A program made the translations under genes and the position numbers. The notes beneath the pieces are model-generated. The model ran no database searches and had not been told where the DNA came from. It was given only the letters and a program-made list of their open reading frames with translations. Shown here in pieces: positions 19,828 through 31,025 of a stretch of DNA of 64,000 nucleotides (positions within the stretch are counted from its first letter, which is position 1; each line of letters starts with the position of its first letter). Source of the stretch: Salticus scenicus (taxonomy: Eukaryota > Arthropoda > Arachnida > Araneae > Salticidae); NCBI GenBank assembly GCA_963930645.1, contig OZ005652.1, forward strand, positions 320,166,244-320,230,243, read 5' to 3'.

Positions 19828-20686
19828 TAAGTAATTTAATTATTTAAATTCATTTAAAAGCAAAATCCTTTTTTTTTTTTTTAAATTTATTATATTTATT
19901 GATGGTTTTAATTTATTATATTTATTATGGTGTATAATTTTGTAGAACGTTTACAGAATTCTAAATTTGTTTTTGCTTCATATTGACCATATATTATTGC
20001 ATACACAAATGTGCTACAAGTCTTTTTGGCTCCGAAGTGCCGCCTCGAATAGGTTAAGTTAAACGTGTTATCTTGTAACTTAATGTTATTTTTTAATCAT
20101 ATCTGCTCTTATTTTTTCAGATTCTTTAATAATTTTTCTTTAAATAATATTTTGAATTATTTTTTAATTTCTAATTTTTTAATTGAAAAGCTGAAATATC
20201 CACTCTTAATACAAAAATATTTGTTTACAAAACCTTACAACTATGTCACTTATACGGAATTTTTATTGTTAATAATTTAATTGTAGTTATAATTAAGCGG
20301 AATCTCTCCTACTTACATGCGAGTCACACCTATCCCATAAGGATAGACTGGCGAAATAGCTTTTTTTTGGTTTTATTACAGCTGTTGCTTTGAATTACAG
20401 AATAACAGTTTTAAATTACAGAAATTAAAACTTTCTGTGAAATGAAGTAAGCACCAAAACGTATGAAACGATACAAAGATGAAGGAGTAAAATACAACTA
20501 TTCTTTTTTGGACAGGTTAAATCTTCGAAATTTAGAATACACATATTAGCCAAATTTAGGTTCATTTTAAAGAATAACCTCACTGTTCTTAATAGTATTT
20601 TCCAATACATTTCGAAGATGTACATCCAATACATTTCGAAGAAGCTCTAAACTGTTACTAAAAATTTCTATTAATTTGTTGTAATA
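19828..20686. other. AT-rich stretch with a small local duplication
   Basis: TCCAATACATTTCGAAGA occurs twice in tandem near 20599-20642. A 71-codon frame at 20065-20280 is low complexity. Nothing else is recognised. Confidence 0.5.
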
Positions 20687-21110
20687 CATGTAAGGTTGGA
20701 GTTACGTCAGCATAGGGCTGCAGCGAAGAAAAGAAGTTGCGAAGCGCGAGTGAATACGGAGCGGTTTTAGAGTTGTTAAATGAAGTGAGTCGAGTCGATG
20801 AAGATTAATTATAAATATGAATGAGTATGGTGAAGAAAAGTGTGGTGGTGATGTAGAGTGTGAAATAAAACAGAATTGTTCTTGGGTGATTAAGTTCTTA
20901 ATTCGATAAATGTTGCGGTGATTTTGAAGGTGTTAAGTTATAGAGTAGAATTAGGCGGATTCAGGGAATCCTTTCGTGGTGTGTATTTAAAGTGTTGTGG
21001 ATCAGCGAGAGCAATTATCTTACTACGTTATCTACTGTGGGTGAGATTTCTTTCTGAATATATTTAATTTGTTTATTGAAGTTATCTTTCTAAAGCATTT
21101 AAGATTTTAC
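20687..21110 (+). other. G-rich segment, possible LTR-like unit
   Basis: The plus strand switches to G-rich composition (GGTTGGAGTTACGTCAGC, GCGAAGCGCGAGTG, GTGGTGGTGATG), starts TGTAAGG, has TATAAATATGAATG and AATAAAACAGAAT (TATA- and polyadenylation-like), and ends near TTTTACA. A frame opening METTNSSHTSSGKTGKAG follows at 21234. This resembles an LTR followed by the start of a gag, but no second LTR, primer-binding site or target duplication is visible. Confidence 0.25.
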
Positions 21111-21299
21111 ATTGAGTTTGGCCCAAGTTTTCCCCCTGCACTTAAGCTTTAATAAAACTTTATTTGTATTTCAATTTGAGTCTCATGCTATTTCTTACTT
21201 ACTACTTAAGCTAATTAAGTTAATCTTTGAGGAATGGAGACCACAAATTCCTCACATACATCTTCCGGCAAAACCGGTAAAGCTGGCAACAATGAATAT

Positions 21300-21301
<2 letters not shown>

Positions 21302-21338
<37 letters not shown>
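21302..21338. repeat. (GA)n microsatellite
   Basis: About eighteen GA units. It interrupts the possible gag-like frame that opens at 21234. Confidence 0.95.
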
Positions 21339-21342
<4 letters not shown>

Positions 21343-21397
21343 AAGACAAAAATGTGTCTTTCAAAAAATCAGAAATTAATATCTGAATATCTTTTTT

Positions 21398-21709
21398 AAC
21401 TCTCTACCTGCGAAGGAAAATTACGAGATTCGATGCTCAGTGCCACCATTTTTCATAAAGGCGCGTGTAGTTATGCATTCACTGTACCAGAAACATTTCG
21501 TTTCCCATTTCTCCTCCCACTCCCCATCGTCTCTGAAATAAGTAAATCCTTCGAATACACTGTCATGGTCTTTTCATTGCATAACAAAGCCGTGAGAACA
21601 GCAACGTAACACAAAGGATCGTACTTCGGCAAGAACGTACATATACATGCCCTGGGCAGTTAACGCTTCGCATAGCGGGACGAATATATACGCCCGGGGT
21701 AGTTAAGGG
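21398..21709. mobile_element. Possible TTAA-flanked piggyBac-like MITE
   Basis: TTAACTCTCTACCTGCG at the left and, on the other strand at the right, TTAACTACCCCGGGCG share several positions. The right part holds two 30-bp direct repeats, ATACATGCCCTGGGCAGTTAA and ATATACGCCCGGGGTAGTTAA (near 21641-21709). End similarity is only partial. Confidence 0.35.
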
Positions 21710-22137
21710 GTTATTACAATTAATTTCTTTTCATAATTTATTTTAAAACTAATTTTCATGATATAAACTAAAGAAGATATATAATCTATGTAATATCTAT
21801 GCAACAATCAGACAATGCAATTGTACAATGTAAAATAAATATTCAACTAAGTGAATTATTTTACTGTTGTAATTCTTTTATATTATTTTACATAATCGAA
21901 ATAACTATGAATTATGTCATTTAAAATGTCATTTTTATTAGTTTCAAAATTATATTCTCAGTAAAGTGAAGTTTAATTTCAAAATGTCATTAATCAAGGT
22001 CTTTGTTATTAATCCTTCCGTGAGAACAGTTTCAATATGCAAGTCACATAACAAACTTGAATAATTTATATTAAGTCTGACTGCATAACAATCAAGTCTA
22101 ACGCTTTCTTTTTTACACCTCAATATATCTATCCATG

Positions 22138-22178
<41 letters not shown>

Positions 22179-22908
22179 CTTTATCTTGAATTTCTTCTTT
22201 GAAGTTTAACATTCAAAAGTAAAACAGACAAGAAAAGTTTTAACACCCTGTTTGAAGTAAGAGTGCATTTATCAAACTGTAAAACGTGGTTTTGGCTGTT
22301 GTTTATAAAGCAGAATGTAGGTGGTATGACCCATATAACTACAGTTGGAATATTTGGATGACCTCACATGACTTTAATTTTGTTATTTATTTATTCATTT
22401 CTTGTACAACAATTGTATAAAAATGTTTTACACGATATTTATTCAGTATGATAAATTATATTGAAATTGTTTGCCAATAAACTAAAACTTTTAACAAATT
22501 TTTCAGAATAATATAATAATGGATTCTGAAAATTATTTATTTTTCAAACTCTGAATAAAAAAAACATTTGAAATCTCCATTCATTGAGCATTAAGAAGTT
22601 CACATAAATTTATTTCAGTGTTATATTGGACTAAAAGAAATGTCATTAATCATTGACTTCATTTTAATAGCGAAGCATGGAAATCTTTGAGATAACATCA
22701 TGGTCGTTTTGAGAGTGAAAACGTATGGCACCTGCGGATGCAAGCTTGTAAAATGTTGGAGAAAAATAAATAGAGTAACAATACTGGTTTTATATCACGA
22801 TAGTAGTTGCTAGGGAACATTATTTAACATTATTTTTCCATTACTATATAACTATTACTATTAACATTATTTTTCCATTACTATTTTTCCATTATTTTTC
22901 CATTAATA
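21710..22908. other. AT-rich stretch with long poly-T
   Basis: A T-run of about 35 lies at 22140-22174. ACATTATTTTTCCATTACTAT is locally duplicated near 22826-22885. No coding or end motif is recognised. Confidence 0.5.
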
Positions 22909-23383
22909 CAGGATAAGTGCACCAGTGATTGGCATGCTCCAGTAATTGACACCTATCCAGAAATAATTAATAAATAGAAAAAATAATAAAATAATATATT
23001 TTACATAAAAGAATTTTAACATTTTATGTCAAACACTGGAGCATGGGGTGCTAATAACTGGTAAAATGAATAACTAGCAGTGTCAAACATTTGAACATAG
23101 GCTGCCAATTACTGATAAAATGAAAAACTGGCAGCGTAAATTACTGGAAATTTGAGTGGGTGTCAAACAAAATTCATAAAAAAAAATTGTTATCAAATGC
23201 ATATATTTTATATTGTATTTTTGCATATTATTATAATTGTTATTAAATGCACATATATGTGGTTCTGAATGTCTTTTATGCCATGTGTATTAACTTAAGA
23301 TTTCTAAAAATATTTTCTGATGACTAGAACATTAAAAACGTCAGAGATTGCTCTAAAAATGTCAATCACCGGAGCACTTACCC
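22909..23383. mobile_element. 475-bp TIR element, GGATAAGTGCACC ends
   Basis: Left AGGATAAGTGCACCAGTGAT and the complement of right GGGTAAGTGCTCCGGTGATT are inverted copies with a few changes, and TA lies at both sides. The interior contains partial repeats of the same theme (CTGGTAAAATGAATAACT and CTGATAAAATGAAAAACT; GTGTCAAACA three times). No transposase; superfamily unresolved. Confidence 0.7.
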
Positions 23384-23389
23384 TATATA

Positions 23390-23576
23390 CAGTCGAACCT
23401 CGTTAACGTGAATATCAAGGGGGGCTAAAAATTTTGTTTATGTTATCAGTATTTCATGCTATCAGTAACTAATATTTATATAACTAAAGTAATCTTCATT
23501 TTGACGGGGATCGTGGAAATAGTTCATATTAAAAGTAATTCACATTAACAGTAGTCACGTTAACGAGATTCGACTG
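23390..23576. mobile_element. pogo/Tigger-like MITE
   Basis: It starts CAGTCGAACCTCGTTAACG and ends with the complement of CAGTCGAATCTCGTTAACG, with TA on both sides (23388-23389, 23577-23578). The CAGTCGAACCTCG terminus is characteristic of arthropod pogo-like elements. It lies 6 bp from the preceding TIR element. Confidence 0.8.
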
Positions 23577-23923
23577 TATATATAGTTTTTTTTTTTTACA
23601 AAAGGTAATTAATAGAAATTCTTTTATGAAAGGAATTTAACTTAGTATATGAGTCTATTTTTGACAAAGACTTTTTCCTTTTACATATTTGTAAACTCTT
23701 AGATTTTGTAATGGACTATTTCTTATTATGCAAAATTTAATGTGACTTCCAGCGAATGATCATGACGCTCCTTTCCTGTTTGAAAAAATTATATTCTGGG
23801 CTGAAAAAAAAAAAAAAAAAAAAAAAGAGAAAGAAAGAAAACATCTTTGTTATATTGTTTATTTTTTATTTTTTTTAATTATTATTATTTTCCTATCTCT
23901 CATACATAAGAGAGCTTGGTTTT
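23577..23923. other. AT-rich spacer with poly-A
   Basis: An A-run lies near 23803-23826. Nothing else. Confidence 0.5.
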
Positions 23924-23927
23924 TTAA

Positions 23928-24458
23928 CCCTTTAAAGTTCACTACATATTTCCTTTTGGAAATTGTGAAATTAATTTAAAAAATGACTTTTAGACGCATC
24001 ACTGATCATAAATATACAAATGCAAAAAAATTAGCATTCTTCATTTTCCAGAAATATATGGTTTCACAGTGAAACCAATGAACGGTAACGGACTATTTTT
24101 TCTCCTCAAGCAAACTAATCTAAAAGTTGCAAAGAATAAATTAGATACTTTAGAAATTTAAAACATTTATATTTTGACTTGCTTCTTAAGAAATTCAAAT
24201 AATGATTTATTCAGAAAAGAAGCAATTAAAAAAAAAAGAAGCAATGATGTAAGCATTGTTACAGCAACAGCACCCAGCGCCTAGCCAAACCTTGTTGCTA
24301 CAGCTTTGGCTTTTTTATTTAATTTTTTACTTCATTTAAAAATTTACGAATTTATACATAAAATTAATTATACTTACTAATTGTTTTACCAGAGAAAAAA
24401 AAAACTTTATATTCATAATTGCAAAATGTTTAGTACATATAAATTATTTAAAAAGCAA

Positions 24459-24492
<34 letters not shown>

Positions 24493-25028
24493 TGTATAAA
24501 GATATTTCCCGACATACATACTTATATATATATATATTCATATAATTCCAGAAAATGATATTTTAAGAAATTGCAGAAAATCCAAGAAATGCGCATTTTC
24601 TACTCTTATCTTAAGACTTGCAAAATTCGACCTTTACTGCAGTTTGGTTTCTCTCTGAAACCAAAAATTTTACATAACTTTTCGGACAGTTCTGTTTATT
24701 TATATAAAAAATTGAAAGTTGCAATTTATGACTAAGAAGAATTATAGTAAGTTCATGTGTTATTATTTAAAATAAATATTTTTTCTTTATTTTTAAAATT
24801 GATACAATTTTAGAAAATTAAAGTGACTTCTATATCTGGCTTCATCTGAAATAGATTTTTTTTTATTTTATTTTGCTGTAGTGCTGCCATGTAGTGCAAA
24901 GAGAATGAATAAGAGTTTGATATTCCATTAACACTTTGTAAAAATACTGAAAAATTGTTGCAAAAAAAAAAAAAAAAAAAAAAAGTGCAATGTTTGGTTT
25001 CTAGGCGAAACCATTGAACGTTAAAGGT
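23928..25028. mobile_element. 1.1-kb piggyBac-like element with TTAA sites
   Basis: TTAA at 23924-23927 and 25029-25032 flank ends CCCTTTAAAGTTCA and, inverted, ACCTTTAACGTTCA (12 of 14 match). Three GGTTTC-N5-GAAACC palindromes lie inside, at 24060-24076, 24646-24662 and 24996-25012. No transposase frame is present. Confidence 0.65.
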
Positions 25029-25032
25029 TTAA

Positions 25033-25233
25033 TCAGTGCATGTATAAAAATGTTAAACAAATGAAATACGATGTATTTTTTAATTGTATAAAAGCTTCAG
25101 ATGAAACATTCAGATAATTTTTCTTAACACAAGACGTTCAGAAATGAAATATATTTTAATAAAATTATATCCAAAGATACTTCATTATCTTGGACCTATC
25201 AAGAATATTTTATACAACTTGTAAGTAAAACAC

Positions 25234-25265
<32 letters not shown>

Positions 25266-26022
25266 AAACAGAAAGAAAGAGAAGGGGTGTACCTACAAAA
25301 AATAAATTATGAGATAAGGAAGTAGTTTCTTTTTCATGCATAATCAAAGCGACATGATTACATGAAGGATAGAGAGATGATAAATTGAGTGATGATATGT
25401 ACTTACGCAGATTACATATCTACGCAATTCAATGTCGTTATCAAAAATCAATGTTTATAAAAGATGCTTATCCTAAAAATAAATCTTTAATTTTATTTTA
25501 CAGTGAGATTTCAATTAAATAGATACAAGCTGTATTATTAGCCTAAAAGACGTTTTAGTACCTTGGTGCTACTGAATTTAAGCTCTCGTTATATTATACT
25601 TGTATGACTCCTTAAGATGTTAACAAAGCATATGTGCAGGTTAGAGTTAAGAATTTGCAACGTATTTTATCGCATTCAATTTGCGATGCCTAGATACGAA
25701 TGACCATGTCAAATATCATTCAAAAATAATTGGTGAAAGTAAAAAAAATAGAAATATTAGAACAAAAAACTTGTTTTAATTGTTATGAGATACGGATGAT
25801 ATCCCAATTGTAATTTTAATATCATCAATCTATAAGAAATGTGTTGTATATCTTTCATTTAGGACGTATGGAAATATTACAACAAGATAAAATTATTATG
25901 AGATGTTTTTTATTATAATAATGATAAAAATATATGAATGAAATAAATTTTTCATTATCTGATTATGAGAAAGAAAGTTTTCGATTTAATGACAGTTTGG
26001 AATCAAGTAGTAAAAAACGCTA
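25033..26022. other. AT-rich stretch, nothing recognised
   Basis: An A-run lies near 25237-25264. GATGATATCCC...AATATCATC near 25795-25826 is a weak palindrome. Confidence 0.5.
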
Positions 26023-26026
26023 TTAA

Positions 26027-26311
26027 CACGTTCACGCCGGCGTGACCCACTGGTGGGTCATAGCTACAGTCGGTAGCAAAAGTATCCGAGCGCTAGAAAT
26101 AATCCCTGTCCAAAAAAAGTACACTTAATACTGCTTTGTTAAATAAATCCATGTCGCGTCATGTTCTTAGTCAGTCTAAGAATATGATTCGTCAAGGATT
26201 TATTGAACAAAACAGTTTTAAGTGTACTTTTTTGATATTCCCAGAATTATTGGCTAGTGCTCGGATACTTTTGAGAAGACTGTGTAAACAAAATGCGCCG
26301 GCGTGAACGTG
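26027..26311. mobile_element. piggyBac-like MITE interrupted by the palindromic MITE
   Basis: CACGTTCACGCCGGCG at the left and its exact complement at the right are each bounded by TTAA (26023-26026, 26312-26315). A perfect subterminal palindrome, TGACCCACTGGTGGGTCA, follows the left end. Without the nested 216-bp MITE only about 65 bp of this element remain. Confidence 0.8.
26067..26282. mobile_element. Palindromic MITE, copy 5 (GCGCTAG subfamily)
   Basis: CAGTCGGTAGCAAAAGTATC at the left with GAGCGCTAG; the right arm is the matching complement. TA is at 26065-26066; the right flank has drifted to TG. Inserted into the piggyBac-like MITE. Confidence 0.85.
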
Positions 26312-26315
26312 TTAA

Positions 26316-27548
26316 ACAATAAATGATTATTCAATTTTAGATCAATGAATTTTAATTTTATCAATTGTACTATGATTGTAAATTCTTCTTTTGAAGAATA
26401 GATTGTTATAATTACAATAGTTTTATTGTTTGAATCCGTATATGCAATACCCTGACAACAATTTTTTTTCAGATCTTACAACAATTACTATTCCAAAACA
26501 ATTATTTTATAAAAGTAGAATTGTGAATCGGGCCTGATGAAAATTTTTGTAAACACAATCTTAGACAACCAAATAAACCCAAACCTTTAATGGAATTTTT
26601 TTTAATAGTTTATCTAAAGTTGAAGCACAATTATTTATACCAAATAAAATTTTATATGAGGAAAAATAATTTCACCTTTTCACATGATTTCGAAATAATA
26701 ATTCAAACTGTATTATTCATAAAATTTTGTCTTTGAACTAAAGAAACTTTCACCGAGCGAAAAAGCTAGAAAACATTAATGAACATTTTCAACCATGGGA
26801 TTAACCTATTCTTTCTATATTTTTATAAGATATTAGTGTTTTCTATTAAAGGAACGGGCATAAAAGTTTATATTCAGAAAAAAAAAAAAAATGATTGAGC
26901 ACTTGTTACTCCCGAAATGGCTCTTATTTGCCAAAAATTATCTTTCCCCCTTAATTCACATTTTTTAGTCTTATAAACAAAATTGTATGTGTTTAGTAAT
27001 TTTCAGTTTGTTCACAAGTCTGAATAATTGTCTCTGTCTTTCGCCCTCCCTTCTTTCTTATATTTAGTGTTGTCCGCAATGAAGCTGCTCACTATCAAAA
27101 TAAAAAATGCCAGAATGAAGAAGTATCATCTTTAGCAAGGAATCTCACTTTTAAATCGATGCTGAAGTATCACCCTATGAGTGTGGAGAGAAGAGGAGTC
27201 AGCACTCGAATTCGAATCACATTCGTTACAGAGAAACATTAAACCTGGCATGTGACAGTATCGAAAGCAATGCTCACCCAAGAATAGAATAAAATGAAAT
27301 TACAAAAGTTAAAACCGACTAAACGAATAAATTCGAATTACGATTTGCAGAAAAAATAGAAAAATTAGTATAATAATCTATGTAATATTTCTCTAACGTG
27401 GCCAGTTATGATTATTTTTTGTAGAACCGATACGATAGAGACAATAAAATACGCGAGGATAAAAAAATAATACATAAGCAATATTTAAGCACGCGATCTC
27501 AGTTCAGTGATTTAATTATTAAGAATATTCTGGTGTGTCACTCACACG
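26316..27548. other. Mixed-composition stretch, nothing assigned
   Basis: The segment 27070-27250 is less AT-rich than its neighbours and has GAAGAAGTATCATC / CTGAAGTATCACC near-repeats, but no frame or motif that I recognise. Confidence 0.4.
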
Positions 27549-27990
27549 ACTTTCTTTTACCCTGAAATTTAATACTATAAATATAGATTGGAGATTAAGA
27601 GGTAAGATAACGAGTACTGTTATGTAAACCTATGTTAAACAATTCAAATTAGGCTTCGGAAGAGTTTTATATGATAATTAGTTCTGTGTGAGGGGGGAGG
27701 GGGCTACCGTCCCCCTCAACCCCCCCGTTTCATTAATGCACCTACATTTATACAGATTTTAATTCTGTTATTAAAATGAAAAGTTTATTTAAAACTATAC
27801 AGATAATTTTCACACGCAACATTTCATTAACTTCAAAACTAATTAATCCTATATTAACTTCAAAATACAACATTTGGATCTCCTAAAATTATTCGTTTTT
27901 AAGTTACTCTAAGAGACACAGACTAAGATCAAACGTTAAAAAACTTCACTACGGTAATCAGGAAGCCTGAAAACGTGTAAATATGCAAAA
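27549..27990 (+). mobile_element. 5' part of a Helentron-like element, TTACCC subfamily
   Basis: ACTTTCTTTTACCC at 27549-27562 is preceded by GTGTGTCACTCACACG, a short hairpin also present at 31007-31025. The next 220 bp match 31040-31230 closely. It lacks its own 3' hairpin and runs into another 5' end at 28150. Confidence 0.6.
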
Positions 27991-28149
27991 AAGAATCGAT
28001 GAATATTTAGTTTAAAACATACATTATTTACCATATCTCTATGAGGAATTTATTTTAATTCCCGAGCAGCTTTCCTGGAAATAGTAAAATATTATTAGTG
28101 AAGCACATCCACTAACAACAAATAACTAGTGTGTTGTGGCCAGCACACG

Positions 28150-28910
28150 ACTCTCTTCTATATTTTTCTATACAAATTCACTCAGTAAAAATAATTAGTA
28201 ATTAAAATTATTATTTAAAAAAAAAATTACTTTCCATGATAATGCAGACGATTTTCATATAAGAGAAGTAGTATAACTCTAAATATCCAAAAAAAGTTGA
28301 ATTTATTCTCAATATTACATTAAAAAAAAAATCGATAACTTTATTTTAAATTATCGCAGATCAATGGTTCAATCGTTCCTTTTAAAGGTATTGGCGAGCT
28401 CTTTTGAAAGATACCGATCATGAAAATTTACTCCCCTCGAGGGGGGACTTCCCCCCAGGCTGGAGGCGAGGCTCCTACATACACAATTTTTTTTCCCAGT
28501 TGACTATCTCTATTACAAAAAATATATTTTCGTTTCATTTTGTTTAGTACAGTATACAGATGTTAAACTCTACTTACCTGCAATTTCCCCCATAGACGTA
28601 ATGTATTTGAACAGTTTGGAGTGTCCCTGTACATGAACCATTTGATTCATCTCAACGAAAAGCTTAGTGTAGCATCCCTATATGATACACATTTAGCATA
28701 CCGAGTTTGGAATTTCTGCTACTATTTGTTCTTGAGAAATGCTGATAACACACAGACAGACACATAGACAATCACACAGACATTCCACATTCGCTAAAAA
28801 CATGATTTTCGTATTCAGGAGACATCAGAACATGTAAATATAACAAAAACTCACGTTCGAAAATTTGACCCTAAAACAATACTTTCTCGATCCTATGGGT
28901 AAGAGAAAGT
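28150..28910 (+). mobile_element. Mosaic Helentron-like element
   Basis: The 5' motif is of the TTCTATA type (ACTCTCTTCTATATT), but the 3' hairpin is of the TTACCC type (ACTTTCTCGATCC / GGGTAAGAGAAAGT, 28881-28910). CACACAGACAGACACA-type microsatellite lies at 28749-28785 and the ACTCCCCTCGAGGGG block near 28430. Motifs from two subfamilies in one element indicate recombination or nested insertion with loss. Confidence 0.6.
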
Positions 28911-29135
28911 AATAACGACATTTGTCTAATGAGATCATTTTATAGAAAAATCTGTTTTGAAAAGTTGTATATTTGCAATCTTTGCAAGCGTCATTTTAAA
29001 CCTACCAATACTAACAAAACATGAACTTTTAAGGTATAAACAAAATTTGAATTTTTATCATAAATTGTCTAAAGAGCACAATAATAGAAAGTATAATCAA
29101 AATAGGTATTTTTATTTATTTTTTTTTTTTCCAAC

Positions 29136-29139
<4 letters not shown>

Positions 29140-29166
<27 letters not shown>
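29140..29166. repeat. Poly-A run
   Basis: About 27 A residues. It could be a retroposon tail, but no body is recognised upstream. Confidence 0.8.
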
Positions 29167-29169
<3 letters not shown>

Positions 29170-29209
29170 CAAAATGAATAAATAAAAATATTAACTAAAA
29201 GGCATCGCT

Positions 29210-29498
29210 AGTATGGCGGCAAAAATAAGTCGTCATAGGGGTCCTATAATAAAGCTGTCCAGCATGGAGAAGTATGAAAACTGGGTCGTCAAACATGAAT
29301 TTTATTTTGAAACTTTTCTCTGAATGGTTTTGGGATAACTATCGTTGGCGTTTCATCCCACAAAAACTAATAATAATTCGGTTTTTGATGAATTAAAATT
29401 TATATTGGGTGATGAAATTGGTATAAGACATATAAGTTTCAAATTTTAAAGGTAAATAAAAGAAAAGAAACTGCGAAAAATTCGCACGGGTTTACTAG
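29210..29498 (+). mobile_element. Helitron 3' end
   Basis: A stem GCGAA-AAA-TTCGC (29473-29485) is followed nine bases later by CTAG and then T, the hallmark Helitron 3' terminus. The upstream 110 bp (TTTTTGATGAATTAAAATTT, TTGGTATAAGACATATAAGT) recur at 30480-30590. Confidence 0.65.
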
Positions 29499-29749
29499 TA
29501 ATAATAATAAAAAAATGGAAATTTAAACGGATTTTCATGTAAACAATAGTAAAAGAGTTGAGTGGTTTTTTACGTCATACCAATGGTACGCTATGGAGTA
29601 TCGACAGTAGAAGAACACAGAAAAAAAAAAATAGATAGAATTGAAATAGAATTCGAAATCGATAGGTTGAAAACTTAACAAATTAATGCCAAATTTTATA
29701 ACACAATAGAATTTTTCAAGGTGCGATAGCTATAGTAATTCAAGTTGAA

Positions 29750-29885
29750 GTTAAGTTACTTTTACTCGCACAGAGCTACGCAATGGGCAAATGGCAATAG
29801 TCTCGAATCCATCCTTAGGGATGATCCGGGAATACGCTATCGCAATTATGTCCTCCACGGAGAGGTCGGCTCTCCCGCTTTATAG
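29750..29885 (-). mobile_element. Degraded SINE fragment
   Basis: GTCCTCCACGGAGAGGTCGGCTCTCCCGC and GATGATCCGGGAA align with the 3' half of the SINE copy at 39020-39190. Low similarity marks it as the oldest of the three copies. Confidence 0.6.
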
Positions 29886-29999
29886 TTTTAATCAAACTGA
29901 ATCAGATTCGAAAATCAAATAAACCTGAATCGTAAAGTGCCAATAAAAGTGATTTTTTTTTTTTTTTTTTTTAATCAAGTCAAAATACAAATTTAAAAA

Positions 30000-30150
30000 T
30001 AATAATAAAAATATTAATAAATAAATAAATAGAATAGAATAGAATAAAATAAATAAAAATTAATTAATTAATTAATTAATTAATTAAAATTAAAATAAAT
30101 AAATAAATAAGTAAATAAAGTAAAATAAAAGTAAAATAAAAGTATATAAA
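30000..30150. repeat. AAAT/TTAA low-complexity tract
   Basis: Runs of AATAAATA, AATAGAATAGAATA and (TTAA)n dominate. Confidence 0.9.
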
Positions 30151-30467
30151 TAAATAAAACGAGATAATGTTTGAAAATATCACACCAGTCAACTAGAATG
30201 ACAACATCGTAATATAAATAATTCGGAGATTTCTCGATCATACCATATGGAACTTCAGAATACTATTAGAAATGGTCGAAATAGAGCTTTGCGCTTACAC
30301 GAGACTTCTGAAGATACTGAAATAAGAAGAGCAAGGTGAAAAGTTGTTAATTAACGAATGCAAATTAATACAAGTTGCCTTAGAAATGAAATGGAAAAAT
30401 TAGCTGTTTTTCTGCGATTCATTAACCTTGTGCTGAATTATACGAATAAATGCATCAGTTAATTTGG

Positions 30468-30603
30468 TTCTAATAATAATTTTGCTTCTGATGAATTGAG
30501 GTTTAAATTGGGTGGGAGAGTTGGTATAAGGTTTATGAGTTTCAAATTTTAAAAGTAAATAAGAAAAGAAATAAACTGCGAAAATTTCGCACGGATTTTC
30601 CAG
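30468..30603 (+). mobile_element. Second Helitron 3' end of the same family
   Basis: It shares the 110-bp approach with 29380-29470 and a stem TGCGAAA-A-TTTCGCA (30577-30591). The terminus reads CCAG-T, a one-base change from CTAG-T. Confidence 0.55.
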
Positions 30604-31025
30604 TTCTATAGAACTGTTAAAAATGATTTAGCGTATTTTTATTTTATTTTATTTTTTATTTTTTTAAAATGATAATTATAAATTAAATATGATCAAGTCA
30701 AATATCTAAATTTTATTCTACTTGTTCTTAAGTAATAATACGAAAAAAAAAAAAAATAATAATAAATAAAAAAATGTGGTAAAGTACAAGATAATAATTC
30801 ATAAAATCCTACTTCTAAAATTCAAAAATCGTAATAAATGATCATCTAGTATATTTACTTATTACTTAAGAGATCAAAAGGTCCAGAATCGCAACGATAC
30901 AACGTTCCGTAAGACAAAGCCGGTAATAAAATTAAATCGATGTCCGTTTTCCATCAGTCATAGTTAGATCTGATAAAACGCATGCACTAATGATCAATAA
31001 AATAATCTGGTGTGTCACTCATACG

